Assembly (NCBI RefSeq): GCF_002099425.1
Contig: NW_018343964.1
Coordinates: 4,338,501 to 4,402,500, forward strand
Length of the DNA: 64,000 bases
DNA from: Phascolarctos cinereus
Taxonomy: Eukaryota > Chordata > Mammalia > Diprotodontia > Phascolarctidae
Direction: 5' to 3'
How positions within the stretch are numbered: position 1 is the first letter of the stretch; every line of letters begins with the position of its first letter. Of this stretch, positions 33,149 to 44,564 are shown in pieces. The notes beneath the pieces are model-generated. The model saw only the letters and a list, made by a program, of their open reading frames with translations. It was not told the DNA's origin and searched no databases. Position numbers and translations under genes: made by a program.

Positions 33149-33506
33149 TTAATCTATTAGCTCTAATCATGTAATTAAAATATCCAAAGAGTACAGTAAC
33201 ATTCTTCTGATTTACATTGCTTACCATTAATGACTATTAATTAATCGATTAAGAACTAATAATAATTCAATGAAATAACATTTCAGGCAAAAATAACACT
33301 TGACTACACATAATAGTACTAAATGGGAATTAGGTTTCTTTTTTTAAAAGAATATTTAAGAAGAGGGATTTTTTCCAAAAGAAATTGAAGTTAAAATATT
33401 TAAGAGTTTTGTTTTGATGAAAGGCACATTATAAGAAACTTGAAATTCAAATTGTTTTCTTTCTAGGACACTTACTAATATAATAGCAAATCAACCTTGG
33501 TCTTAC

Positions 33507-33618
33507 CCTTTACTTTCAAGTCTTCCAATACCTTTGACTGGACTGTTGAATCACTTACTAATTTGATCTCAATATTTCGAGCAGCCAATTGTAGCAACTT
33601 TTCAAAAAGACGCTGACC
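33507..33618 (-). CDS. PLD5: PLD5 internal exon (about residues 166-202 of the protein)
   Basis: This 112-bp exon has no ATG and is easily missed. On the minus strand it encodes GQRLFEKLLQLAARNIEIKL, then VSDSTVQSKVLEDLKVK and the first base of a glycine codon. It continues directly from the preceding exon's ACQ and matches the human PLD5 segment GQRLFEKLLQL...NIEIKLVSD as I recall it. The Q-R-L-F-E-K-L-L helix followed by NIEIKLVSD is the helix-strand unit that precedes the first degenerate HKD site in the PLD3/4/5 family. The acceptor is TTCTTCCTAG before 33618 and the donor is AAAGG/GTAAGA at 33507/33506. An open frame through all 37 codons with near-perfect family residues argues for a functional exon. 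An L2 fragment begins only about 140 bp away on the acceptor side. Confidence 0.95.
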
Positions 33619-33754
33619 CTAGGAAGAACATTAAGAGATGCAAGTGAGGAAATACAGTCATTTGCTTATTTATCTTGCTAAAAAATTAAGGAATTTAAAT
33701 TTTTAAAAAAATGGAACTAAGTTTTACAAAAAGGTAGACAGAACAATCACATCA

Positions 33755-34015
33755 GTCATTTATCACACCCTTGTTATATTCCTGGCACCATGGTAAGTGC
33801 TGAGGTTCCAATAAAAGCAGAAAAAAAGTCTTTGTCCTCAAAGACCATGTAGTCTAATGGGGGAGACAATGTATGAATATGTAAGTACATATAAGATAGA
33901 CAGCATAAATGGAAGGTAATCTGAAAGAGAAGGCATTAGAAGCGAGGGAGAATGAGAAAGGCCTCCCTGTAGAAGGCGGGCTTTGTGATGAATTTTGAAA
34001 GAAGCTAAGGAAACT
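33755..34015 (-). repeat. L2 LINE 3' end
   Basis: CCTGGCACCATGGTAAGTGC, CTAATGGGGGAGACAATGTA, GGCCTCCCTGTAGAAGGCG and AAAGAAGCTAAGGAAACTAA. Confidence 0.8.
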
Positions 34016-34224
34016 AATGAAATTAAATTAAACATATTCTTCTCCCAAATTTCCAGTGATTTATGTTGGCTTCTGGATTTTTAAGTACTTTAAAAAATAT
34101 TTTCTAAAAGTAAATATGCTTCATAAAAGCAGTATAGTATGACATATAGCTAGCCTTGGTGTTTGGATGAAACCTCCTCTTCTTTCTACTTATATAGTCA
34201 ACTGTTTTTCAGTTTTTAGTCTTT

Positions 34225-34615
34225 AGTTGATGCTTGGAGGCAATGAGAGATTATGCACAGAAAGGTGGTGCAGTGAATAGAGTGCGCCCCCTGGAGTAAG
34301 GAGGAGCTGAGTTCAAACCTGGCCTCAGACTAGCTGTGTGTCCCTAGGCAAGTCACTTAACCCTATTTGCCTCAGTTTCTCATTTAGAAAATGAGCTGGA
34401 GAAGGAAATAGCAAATCCCTCCAATATCTTGCCAAGAAAACCCCAACTGGGTTGTGACAAAGAGTGAGTCACAACTGAAATGATTCAACCCTAACAATAA
34501 AATGTGAGATTAAATGATTAGCCCAGGATCACATGACCAGTCTACGTCAGAGGGGAGATTTGAACTTGGGTCTTCTTGACTCTCAGACTGGCTTTCTACC
34601 CATGCAGTCTCAAGT
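34225..34615 (-). repeat. MIR SINE interrupted by a Mar1
   Basis: The right half (34500-34615) reads GATTAGCCCAGGATCACATG, ATTTGAACTTGGGTCTTCTT and CTCTCAGACTGGCTTTCTAC. GAGAGATTATG before and GTGAGATTAAATG after the Mar1 are probably the joined target. Confidence 0.65.
34260..34497 (+). repeat. Mar1 CORE-SINE
   Basis: AAGGTGGTGCAGTGAATAGA, TGAGTTCAAACCTGGCCTC, GAGCTGGAGAAGGAAATAGC and the tail GAGTCACAACTGAAATGATT. Confidence 0.88.
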
Positions 34616-34619
34616 GCAT

Positions 34620-35010
34620 ATATATTTGTGTAAAAAATGTATGTAAAAAATTCGAAGGCGTTAAAATATTTTCTGTCAATTATCAGAAGGGAGATTTTAT
34701 GTATCACAGACCTCAAAATGGTGGTGAGTCTGCCCATATGCATATATCCCTTTACCATGGAAAGGCTGACCGACAATTTCCAATTTTAAGATAACGAGGC
34801 ATTCTACCTAAAAGACTGAACTGCTTTGTGATTGGTCCTTTACATATTTCTAACTGCTAACTATCTCCAGCTACTTAGAAGACTTTTCTTGAGGTGTCCA
34901 GACTTTGCATGATGTTTATGAATCACTTCTAGGATAAACAGTAGCATCTAGTGAAGAGATCAACAGCTTTCAGGGTAGTGAAATCTCATTTTATTACTGA
35001 GAAAAAAAGA
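34620..35010. other. Intronic sequence, no gene seen
   Basis: No family recognised. The ORFs at 34510-34794 are partly SINE-derived. Confidence 0.35.
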
Positions 35011-35014
35011 ATTT

Positions 35015-35300
35015 AAAAAAATATAACAAATATGCATTGTCAAACAAAACAAATTCTCTCATTGGTTATGTCCAAAACATATGTCTCTTTCTGCACCCTT
35101 AGTCCATCACCACTCTGTTAGGAATTGGATAGCATGTTTTGACATTATTTCTCTGGAATTGTGTATGATTATTGCAGCTGATGAGAATTCTTATGGCTTT
35201 GAAAGTTGCTTGTTTTTATAATGTTATTGTATAAATTATTCTCTTGGTTCTGGTCTTTTTTTTTTCTTAATCAGTTTATACAAGTCTTTAAAATGATGAC
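35015..35300 (-). repeat. L1 3'-end fragment
   Basis: TAGTCCATCACCACTCTGTT, TCTCTGGAATTGTGTATGAT, GTTATTGTATAAATTATTCT and ATCAGTTTATACAAGTCTTT are the complement of the ORF2 end and 3' UTR of marsupial L1. Confidence 0.7.
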
Positions 35301-35359
35301 ATTGCTGACTACACTTTAGATAATGCAGTACTGTAAATTTTGGCAAGGGCAAACTTTGA

Positions 35360-35570
35360 AACTGCCTTACTATTATGAGACCCTTTCTAGCTGTGTGGTC
35401 CTTGGGAAGTCACTTAACTTTTCTCAGCATTAATTTCCTCATTTGTAGAATGGGAATAATACCTACAGCACTTACCTCACAGTTGTTGTATTAACTAAAA
35501 TTATGTGTGTAAATTGCTTTACAAAATTAAAAATGTCACACAAATGATAATTATTATTTTTAGTTGTTCA
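35360..35570 (+). repeat. MIR SINE
   Basis: CTAGCTGTGTGGTCCTTGGG, CCTCATTTGTAGAATGGGAA and CTCACAGTTGTTGTATTAAC, ending in an AT-rich tail. Confidence 0.8.
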
Positions 35571-35649
35571 TTTTTTAAAAAATTAAAGTAGTGAGTGAAT
35601 TTAAGTCTGAAGTCTAAGGGCTAAATATAGCACTCTCTACAAAGTAGGT

Positions 35650-35915
35650 AGGAGGCAACTAGGCGGCTCAGTGGATGGAGCACTGGGCCTGGAGTCAGGA
35701 AGACCTGAGTTCATATCCAGTTTCAGAAACTTACTAGCTGTGCAACCCTGGGCAAGTCACTTAACTCTGTTTGCCTTAGTTCATTCATCTGTAAAATGAA
35801 TTGGAGAAGGAAACGGCAAACCACTCCTGTACCTTTGCCAAGAAAATCCCATGGACAGCATTGGTCCACGGGATAACAAAGAGTCAGACACTGCTGAACA
35901 ACAACAACAACAACA
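35650..35915 (+). repeat. Mar1 CORE-SINE with ACA repeat tail and target duplication
   Basis: GGCAACTAGGCGGCTCAGTG, TGAGTTCATATCCAGTTTC, TTGGAGAAGGAAACGGCAAA, GAGTCAGACACTGCTGAACA then (ACA)n. Flanks ACAAAGTAGGT (35639-35649) and ACAAAGTGGGT (35916-35926) differ at one base. Confidence 0.93.
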
Positions 35916-35926
35916 ACAAAGTGGGT

Positions 35927-37080
35927 GTGCAGCAAATGCCTTTAGTGGACATTAAGCATTAGATATTTCTTCAATGCTAAATTTAGAAAGTTATAAGAAA
36001 TTCAAAATGGAGTGAATGCATTAATAGACATTCCAAAACAAGCCTAACTACAGCATTCACTCTCAGTGATTACATAATTACGTTTTTTTAAAGCCACCTC
36101 TGTATAAATACTAAGCATGTGAAAAAAGTAAAAATAGACTTCCTTTAATCACAGTCTGTCTGGATCTGCATATCTTGGACTATCCATTTCTACTTGTTTA
36201 GAAGAGGCCTGATAGCCTTTGTTTTTAGTTCCATAAAAATAGCACTTTGAGAGTCAATGACGAGCTCCAGAGCCATAAATATAGGCTAGATAGGACAGTT
36301 ATTCTGTTTCACACGAACCAAATGTATGGTGTGATCATTAATTCAGAGCAACAAAGCCTATATTTTTTAAAAAAAATGCAAATATACTAGCACAGGAGTA
36401 CACAGAGCAAAACCCAAGCCTCTTCCCATCTACGAGGATGGGAAAAATAAAAAATAGTCACTGTTGGATAGTAATGTGGCTCTAAGTGTCACTGTTGGTC
36501 TAAGGGCTCTAGTAATTGAGAAGTCACTTGCTGGTCTTTTTAGTGAAGTGACTGGGACCAACCCAGTTAGGAAAATCAGGTTATATGCATTGTTATTGTA
36601 TATTATATACTATTATAATATATGCAATATATTAGGGAAGTTGGTGTTACAATAAAGGGAGTCAAGTTTAATATGTTAACAAACTCATTTATTACAATGC
36701 AAAATATGAAGTTTAAATTAGTCAATGTAACTTATTGGATATGTTAAGCATTCAGAAACAGATATAAAGGTACAAGATGCTGGGGATTTTAAAACTTCCT
36801 AGAAATGCACAATATCCTTGAAAATTATTGTTTTATTTTTAAAATCTGATAAGAATATTATTGCAGTGATATGGCATGTACCCTCCACACACAGTAGATG
36901 ATTAATAAATATTTTCCATTGTGAAACTTGTAAGGGATACAAAACTGATATTTAACTCAAGTAAATCTGTGAAGTTTTCATCACCAACCACTAATAAAAT
37001 ATCTGTGAGTATCAATCACCCTTTGACAGGAAAATGAGTCTGCTCCTTGGTTCTTAGCCTTAGGTTACTCTGAGGCCAAG
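35927..37080. other. Low-repeat intronic sequence, no gene seen
   Basis: A short L2-like tail at about 36865-36920 (CACAGTAGATGATTAATAAA) and AT-rich stretches near 36590-36640. Nothing coding recognised. Confidence 0.4.
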
Positions 37081-37084
37081 ACAG

Positions 37085-37520
37085 TGATTGCAGAGGACCC
37101 AAAACAAAGTTTAGTGTGTGTTTAATTCAATAGACACAAATTTACTCAGTGTTTATAAAACACAGAAGGCAGGGAAGGGAGTCCAGAATGAGGGTGATCA
37201 ACTGGGAAAATAGGGCAAAAAGCAGTTTCAAATAGTGAGGCAATGTGAGAAGTAAGACAGGAGACTGTGATCAGAAAGTGGAATTCCAGAGTCCAAGAAT
37301 ACTTTTCAGTGATGATGAAATCTAAGGTATGACCGTGCCTAGGAGGAGCTGAGTTATAAGTGAGAGGGAGACTATGGGAGTTGAGAAAGCTGATGAACTG
37401 TGCAGTTGGGTGTTCTTAAATATGAATATTGAAGTCACCAATGATGACTTCAATGGGGTGAAGAAGAAAGATGCTGAGCTAGGTGCCCAAGTCATTAAAA
37501 GAGGGTGGATTGGGGAGTCG
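37085..37520 (-). repeat. L2/CR1-clade LINE, endonuclease-region fragment
   Basis: Translated on the minus strand, about 37470-37330 gives PIEVIIGDFNIH, then HPTAQFISFLNSHSLPLTYN and PPRHGHTL. GDFNIH is the conserved endonuclease motif of CR1/L2 LINEs and is followed here by the expected hydrophobic-H-G-TL segment. It is the most 5' LINE-2-type sequence in the window. Confidence 0.7.
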
Positions 37521-40500
37521 ATCCAGTGGAGAAGAGCCAGAAAGTTGCCTGAGCTCTCCCCAGTTTCCCTCAGAAACAATATTAAATCAAGCTTTTAAAT
37601 GGATTCTCAAGCAACAAAATACATGAAAAGATAGAGTGAAACAATTTTCCAGCTTAAGATAATTTAGAAGAACTTCAGGAAAGGTCTGTCTCACTTGGGT
37701 AAAAGGGAGTACAGCCCAGTGTAGATGGTGTCTGGGCAAGATAGCAGGAGGCTCTTAGCCACAGCACAGATCAGCAACCAATCCTAGCTCAGCAGGCTGG
37801 TGCTGCGGCAGGCTAGCTGTGAGGCCCCCAGCCCAGTGGAGAAGGCAAACTGCCAGCCCTGGAACCCTGGCACAACAGGCGCGACCAGGCAAGGCCACTC
37901 TCAGTGCAATGGGCAAGCTGCTAGCACCTGCAGTCCCAGCACAAGAAGCTTGGGACAGTACCCTTTGTACCCCAGGAGCAGCGTTCAACTTTTTAAAATG
38001 AGGAAAAAATCAAAAAAGTGCTGACAATAAAAAAAAAAACGGCTATGGTGACAGGGAAGAACAAAACACAAACTTAGAAGAGGACAACAATGTCAAAATG
38101 CCTACATGTGAAGCCTAAAAGGGGAATATGAATTGGTCTCAAGCTGAAAAAGTCCTCTTGGAAAAGTTTAAACATAATTTTAAAAATCAAGTAAGAAAAG
38201 TAGAAGAAAAACTGGGAAAAGAAATGAGAGTTATGCAGGAGAATTATGAAGAAAAGAGTCAACAGCTTGGAAAAGGAAGCACATAAACTGACTGAAGAAA
38301 ACAACTTAAAAAATAGAATTGGTCAAATTGGAAAAAAAATCCACTGAAGCAAACAACTCCTTAAAAAGCAGAATTGGCCAAATGGAAAAAAGAGGTACAA
38401 AAGCTAACTGAAGAAAATAATTCCTTAAAAATTAGAATTAGGCAAGTGGAAGCTAATGATTCTATGAGACATGAAGAATCAGTCAAAAGAATTTTCAAAA
38501 ATGAAAAACCAGAAGAAAATGTAAAATACCTCATTGGAAAAACAACCTGGAAAATAGATCCAGGAGAGATACTTTAAGAATTTTTGGACTACCTGAAAGC
38601 CATGATCAAAAAAAGAGCCTGTACAGCATCTTTCAAGAAATTATCAAGGAAAACTGCCCTGATATCCTAGAACCAGAGGGTAAAATAGTCATTGAAAGCA
38701 TCCACTGATCACCTACTGAAAGAGATCCCCAAATGAAAACTTCAAGGAATACTGTAGCCAAATTCCAGAACTATCAGGTCAAGGATAAAATATTGCAAGT
38801 AGCCTGAAAGAAACAATTCAAATATCAAGGAGCCACAGTCAGGATTACACAGGATTTAGCAGCTTCTTTATTAAAGAATTGGAGGGCTTTGAATATGATA
38901 TTCCCTAAGGCAAATGAGCTTGGATTACAACCAAGAATCAACTACCAAGGACAATTGAGCATAATCTTTCAGAGGAAAAAATGGTCATTCAATGAAATAG
39001 GGACTTTCAAACTTTCCTGATGAAAAGACCAGGGCTGTATAGAAAACTGGATTTTCAAATATGAGACTCAAGAAAATCATAAAAATGTAAACAAAGAAGA
39101 AAACAAAACTGTGTTGTTCAATATGATTAAACTGTTCACATCCCTACACAGGAAAATGATACTCATAACTCTTGAGAACTATATCTTTATTAGAGGAGTT
39201 AGAAGGGGTATACTTAGGCAAAGGGTGTGGGTATAAGTCAACTTTGATGTAATATAAAAAATGAAGGGGTGAATAAAAGGATTGTACTGGGAGAAGAGGA
39301 AAAGGGGAGGCAGAATAGGGTATATTATATCACATGAAGAGGCTCAAAAAATCTATTAGTAAAAGGAAAGAAGTGAGGGGGTGAGCATTGTTTGAATCTT
39401 ACTCTCATTGGATTTGGCTCAAATAGGAAATAAAACACATACTCAGTTGGGTATAGAAATTTATCTTACCCTGTAAGGAAGTAGGAAAGGAAATAGGAAA
39501 GAAAAGGAAAGGGGAGGGGAGAAGGGAGGGCAGAAGTAGGAGGAAAAAGGAGAGAGAAAAGGGGGCACTGATAGAAGGGAGGACAGATTGAGGGAGGTGG
39601 TGATCAGAAGCAAAACACGGTGAGGAGGGACAGGGTGAAAGGGGAGAGAAAAATATAAACGGGGAAAATAGGATGGAGGGAAATAACACAATAATCATAA
39701 CTATAAATGTGAATAGGATGAATTCTGATATCTAAACTGGGAAGCATCAAAAGATAGAAAGAAAATTATAGACCAATTTCCCTAATGAATATTGATGCAA
39801 AAATCTTAAATAAAATACTAGCAATGAGATCACGGCAACTTATCACCAGGATAATATATTATGACCAGGTGGGATTTATACCAGGAATGCAGGGCTGGTT
39901 CAGTGTTAGGAAAATTATCAGTATAATTCACCATATCAATAACAAAACTAACAGAAATCATATGATTATCTCAACAGATGCAGAAAAAGCTTCTGACAAA
40001 ACACAGTACCCATTCCTATGAAAACGACTAGAGAACATAGGAATACACGGAGTTTTCCTTAAAATGATAAGTAGCACTTAACTAAAACCATCAGCAAGCA
40101 TTATATGTAATGAGGATAAGGTAGAAGCATTCCAATAAGATCAGGAGTGAAACAAGGATGCCCATTATCACCATTATTATTTAATATTATACTAGAAATG
40201 TCAGCTTTAATAATAATAAGAAAAAGAAATCTAAGGAATTAGAATAGGCAATGAGGAAACAAAACTATCACTCTTTGCTGATGATATGATGGCATACTTA
40301 GAGAATCCTAGAGAATCAACTAAAAAACTACTTGAAAAAATTCACAACTTTATTAAAGTTGTAGGATATAAAATAAACCCACATAAATAATTATCATTTC
40401 TATTTATTATCAACAAAGTTCAGCAGCAAGAGATTTACAGAGAGACATTCCATTTAAGATAACAAAATACAATATAAAATATTTGGGTGTCTACTTCCAA

Positions 40501-42355
40501 AACAAACTCAGGAACTATATGAACACAATTACAAAACAGTTTTCACACAAATAAAGTCAGATCTAAATAATTGGAGAAATATTAGTTGCTCATGGGTAGG
40601 CCAAGCTAATATAATAAAAATGAAAAGCCTACCTAAATTAATATACTTATTCAGCACCACAGCAATCAAACTATAAAAATTTATTTTACAGAGTCAGAAA
40701 AAATAAAATTGATCCAGAAGAACAAAGAATCAAGAATATAAAGGGAATTAATGAAAAAAAAATGCAAAGGAAGCTTCCACTAGCTGTACCAGATTTAAAA
40801 CTATATTATATAAAGCAGCAATCATCAAAAGTATTTGGTACTGGTTAAGAAATAGAGTGGTGGATCAGTGGAATAGGTTAGGTACACAAAATACAGTAGT
40901 AAATGACTATTGTAATCTATTGTTCCATAAACCCAAAGACCCCACTTCTGGGATAAGAACTCACTTTTTGACAAAAACTTCTGGGAAAACTAGAAAATAG
41001 TTTGGTAGAAACTAGATATAGATCAATATCTTACACTGTATACCAAGATAAGGTCAAAATGGGTACCTAATTTAGAATAAAGGGTAGTACCATAAGCAAA
41101 TTATGGGAGCAAGGAATAGTTTACCTGTCAAATCTATGGAGAAGGGAAGAATTTACGACCAAACAAGAGATAGAGAACATTATGATGTACAAAATGGATA
41201 ATTTTGATTACATTAAATTAAAAAGGTTTTGCACAAACAAAACTAATGCAACCAAAATCAGAAGGAAAACAGAAAGCTGAGAAATACTTTTTACAACCAG
41301 TGTTTCCAATAAAGGCCTCATTTCTAAAATATATAGAGAACTGATTCAAATCTATAAGAATACAAATCATTCCCCAACTGATAAATGGTCAGAGGATATG
41401 AACAGTCAGTTTTCAGGTGAATAAATTAAAGCTATCTATAGTCATATGAAAAAATGCTCTAAGTCGCTATTGATTAGAGAAATGCAAATGAAAATAACTC
41501 TGAAGTACCACCTCACACCTAGCAGATTGGCTAATATGACAGAAAAGGAAAATGATAAGTATTGGAGAAGATATGGGAAAATTGGAACACTAATACATGG
41601 TTAGTAGAGTTGTTAACTGATCTAACCATCTGGAGAGCAATTTGGAACTATGCCCAAAGGGCTATAAAACTATACATACTCCTTTTTTCCATCAATATCA
41701 TTACTAGGTCTGTAGTCTAATGAAATCATAAAAAAGAGAGGAGTCACATGTACAAAAATATTTATAGCAGCTCGTTTTGTGGTGGCAAAGAATTGGAAAT
41801 TATGGGGATGCCTTCAATTGGGGAACAGCTGAACAAGTTGTGATAGATGAACGTAATGGGACACTGCTCTAGAAGAAATGATGAGCTAATGGATTTTGGA
41901 AAAAACCTAGAAAGACTTATATGAACTGAGGATGAGTGAAGTGAGCAGCACCAGGAGAACCTTGTACACAGTAACAGCAACACTGTGTGATGATCAACTA
42001 TGACAGACAGCTCTTTTCAGAAATACAATGATCCAAGACAATTTTAAAAGACTTGAGATGCAAAATGCTAACCACATCCAGAGAAAGAACTATGGTGTCT
42101 GAATGCAGATTGAAGCATAGTATTTTCACTTTTTTTTCTTTCTTGTGTTTTCTACCTTTTGTTCTGATTCTTTTTTCACAACATCACTAACGTGGAAATA
42201 TATTTAACATGATTGTACATGTATAACCTACATCAGATTGCTTGCTGTCTTGGGGAGGGAGAGAGAAAAATTTGGAACTCAAAATCTTACAAAAATGAAT
42301 GTTGAAAACATGTAATTGGAAAACAATAAAATAGTACTAAATGCAAAAAAGAGGA
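37520..42355 (+). repeat. L1 LINE, 4.8 kb, with 5' UTR, ORF1 and ORF2 lacking the endonuclease region
   Basis: 5' UTR: GTTGCCTGAGCTCTCCCCAG (37544) to the GC-rich block 37740-37990. ORF1 starts about 37998 and decays over about 1 kb: coiled-coil segment (GCTGAAAAAGTCCTCTTGGA, repeated LTEENNSLK-type codons), then LIGKTTWKIDPGE, QGATVRITQDL-like and FQRKKW-like segments to about 38990. A purine-rich inter-ORF spacer follows (39100-39700). ORF2 begins near 39710 and jumps at about 39740 to the reverse transcriptase: [33 protein letters not shown], then the FADD-like box near 40275 (CTTTGCTGATGATATGATG) and the C-terminal part to about 42010. The 3' UTR ends AAAACAATAAAATAGTAC. Multiple stops make it inactive. 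About 1 kb of ORF2, covering the endonuclease, is absent. Confidence 0.9.
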
Positions 42356-42359
42356 TAGA

Positions 42360-42720
42360 TTATTGATATTTCTATTGATTAAATGAAGCAATAAATGTGT
42401 AAGTACTTAGGTTCAAAAAAAGCAATGTCTCAAATATTAGAATAAAGGAGGTATGACCAATGAAAAGGAAATCAATTAATTTTGATTATTTTGATTTATG
42501 TTTAGTTTGATTATAAGATTAAACTCCTTTCTTTAGGAAAAGCTAGCCCTAACCTAAACTAGACTAATATAGATAGTCTCTTAAGTCTAGTTTACCTATA
42601 GATTTAGTGATTAGATAGATTGAGAAGACTTCATTTAGTAGCAGGAGATTGGTAGTAGCGGGTAATTTAGAAGAATAAAATAATCGTAAGATTATAAGGT
42701 TTTCTAAAAAGTCTTATTTT
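42360..42720. other. AT-rich intronic sequence, no gene seen
   Basis: Contains TAAACTAGACTAATATAGAT and TCTAGTTTACCTATAGATTT, near-complementary short motifs, but no recognised repeat. Confidence 0.4.
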
Positions 42721-43094
42721 CCCTTTCTAGGAGAAAGGAATGTTGACCAGAGGCTACATTTGACCTTCTTGCTGTTTCTTGAACATGACACTCTCTCTCC
42801 CAACTCCATGGCTTTTCCCTATCTGTCTCCCTTGCCTGGAATGCTCTCCCTTCTCACTGGCACCTACTGGCTCACCTGGATTCCTTTAAGACTCAGTACA
42901 AATCCCACCTACAAGATGCCTCTTCTGGCTTCCCAGACTCTTCCTTTGCCCTACCCTGCTTCTGCCTTCCCTCTGAAATTATCACCTAATTATACTGTGT
43001 CTGTATATGCATATATAGATATAGATGTGTGTGGAGATAGATTATGTATGTATAGAGAAGCGGGGGGAGATAGGGGAGAGAGGGAATGGGTGTT

Positions 43095-43321
43095 TTAGTT
43101 GTTTCAGTTGTGTCCAACTCTTCATGACCCCTTTTGGGAGTTTTCATGGCCGGATACTGGAGTGATTTGTCATTTCCCTGTCCAGCTCATTTTATAGATA
43201 AGGAAACAGTCAAATGGGGTTAAGTGACCTGCCCAGGGTCACTAGTAAGTGTTTGAGGCCAGATTTGAATTCAAGTCTTCCTGATCTAGGCCTGGCACTG
43301 TATCTCTGCACCACCTAGCTG
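43095..43321 (-). repeat. Mar1 CORE-SINE
   Basis: GTTGTGTCCAACTCTTCATG, CTGGAGTGATTTGTCATTTC, GGTTAAGTGACCTGCCCAGG and CTCTGCACCACCTAGCTG. Confidence 0.88.
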
Positions 43322-43323
43322 TG

Positions 43324-43379
<56 letters not shown>

Positions 43380-43495
43380 CTCTCTCATACACACACACAC
43401 ATACACATACACATACACATATACACATATACATATAAACACACACATATATATGTACTACTATATCTATATATACATATAGACATATACATATC
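43322..43495. repeat. Compound CT / AC / TA microsatellite
   Basis: GCGC then about 29 CT units to 43386 with one CG interruption, then CATACACA-type and TATATA-type repeats to about 43490. It is GA on the PLD5 sense strand. The ORFs at 43242-43503 are low-complexity readings. Confidence 0.95.
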
Positions 43496-43844
43496 TTAAA
43501 CAATTATTTGCATATTGCCTTCTCTGTTTAAATATGAGCTCTTTGGGGGCAAAGATCATGGTGGTTTTGGTTGTTTTTTTTTTTTTTGCCTTTCTTTGTA
43601 TCTCCAGAGCTTAGCTTGTCCTGGGACATAGGAAGTGCTTAATTGTTGTTGACTGACTGACTGAAAGCCACAGGTCAGGGTAAGTAACAAGCAGAGAAAA
43701 GCTCTTTGACTAAATTGTACTAAGGCTCTATTAGAATGTTAGCATTTAAGAGCCTTCTCACTTAATTGTATTGGGAGATGGGGAGGGTTGAGACTCATTG
43801 TGGCCTACTGAGTTCTGGAAATAAGTCTTTGTTGAGGGTGCCTC

Positions 43845-43950
43845 CAAGGTGAAGCCTCTTCTCTTTGAACATCTGATGTCAAGGCTTAGCCAGAAATCTA
43901 GGGGCATAGACCTTTCCCAGGCACAGACCCCTCATTGAGAAAATTCTACT
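43845..43950 (-). repeat. Unnamed dispersed repeat, copy A
   Basis: The complement (AGTAGAATTTTCTCAATGAG, GATTTCTGGCTAAGCCTTGA, CATCAGATGTTCAAAGAGAA) aligns over about 105 bp with 46574-46680 at roughly 80 percent identity by eye. Family unknown to me. Confidence 0.75.
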
Positions 43951-43984
43951 GCATTAATTAAACCTGCAAAGGATTAAGTGACTG

Positions 43985-44560
43985 GTGCCAGCTGAGGGGT
44001 GCTCATGTGAGGAGCACATATTACCAGTTAATTCATCAGTAAACAGATTTTTGTCCCATTAAGGGTTTTAATTATTCTGTGCAGTGCATTATGACTCCAT
44101 TACCTAATGACAGTTCTCTACAATTATGTGCTCCCATGGTGGGGGATGAACACAGCCATCCCAGCAAGGAGCAGATGAAGAGATATTCATGCTCCATGTG
44201 ATTAGCATTTGGAGATCCCACTGTTTGTGGGTATGGGGTGTGAGGAAGCTTGGCTATGAACATACTCATCCTGACAATAATGGGCCCTAGAATGGCAACT
44301 CCTATAGGGTGAGAGATTATAAGTAGGAATGGTGCATTGGTACAAAAGACATCAGATTGAGTCCTACAGGGATCAAAGAAGCATATTTGGTCATGCTCCA
44401 ATATCCAATCTAAAATCTAGTGCTGACAGAAGATCTTCCCTAAATGTCACAATCCAATAGCATTTCCTGTCTAAGAAGATGGAGAAGGTAACAGCCAGTA
44501 AGCAGAAGGTCCCTTAGAGCTCCAAATTAAAGGATTCTTTGTAATTTATTAAACAAAAAT
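43985..44560. other. Low-repeat sequence with a homeodomain-type AT core, candidate conserved non-coding element
   Basis: 44000-44240 is balanced in composition, repeat-free and contains GGGTTTTAATTATTCTGTGC and CCATTACCTAATGACAG, with several TAAT cores. No ORF is credible (109 codons at 44072-44401 minus, no known domain). Function is speculative. Confidence 0.35.
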
Positions 44561-44564
44561 AAGG

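Larger units (their letters stand above)
42725..43665 (+). repeat. L2 LINE 3' UTR interrupted by Mar1 and a microsatellite
   Basis: CTTCTTGCTGTTTCTTGAAC, CTTGCCTGGAATGCTCTCCC, TCCCACCTACAAGATGCCTC (42725-43010), then after the insertions AATATGAGCTCTTTGGGGGC, CTTTGTATCTCCAGAGCTTA and GTTGTTGACTGACTGACTGA mark the end of L2. The 112-codon ORF at 42760-43098 reads this. Confidence 0.88.

Noticed and set aside
1-33506. Next downstream PLD5 exon (the segment with the first degenerate HKD site, FWIVDKQHVYIG-like)
   Set aside because: Searched by eye for its complement; no convincing match. It probably lies beyond the left edge.
38374-40021. ORFs of 67 and 78 codons with LTEENNSLK and [12 protein letters not shown]
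   Set aside because: They are recognisable remnants of L1 ORF1 and ORF2 inside the LINE at 37520-42355, not host genes.
43242-43503. ORFs with long RERERE and VCVYVYV runs
   Set aside because: Direct translation of the CT and AC/TA microsatellite; no gene.
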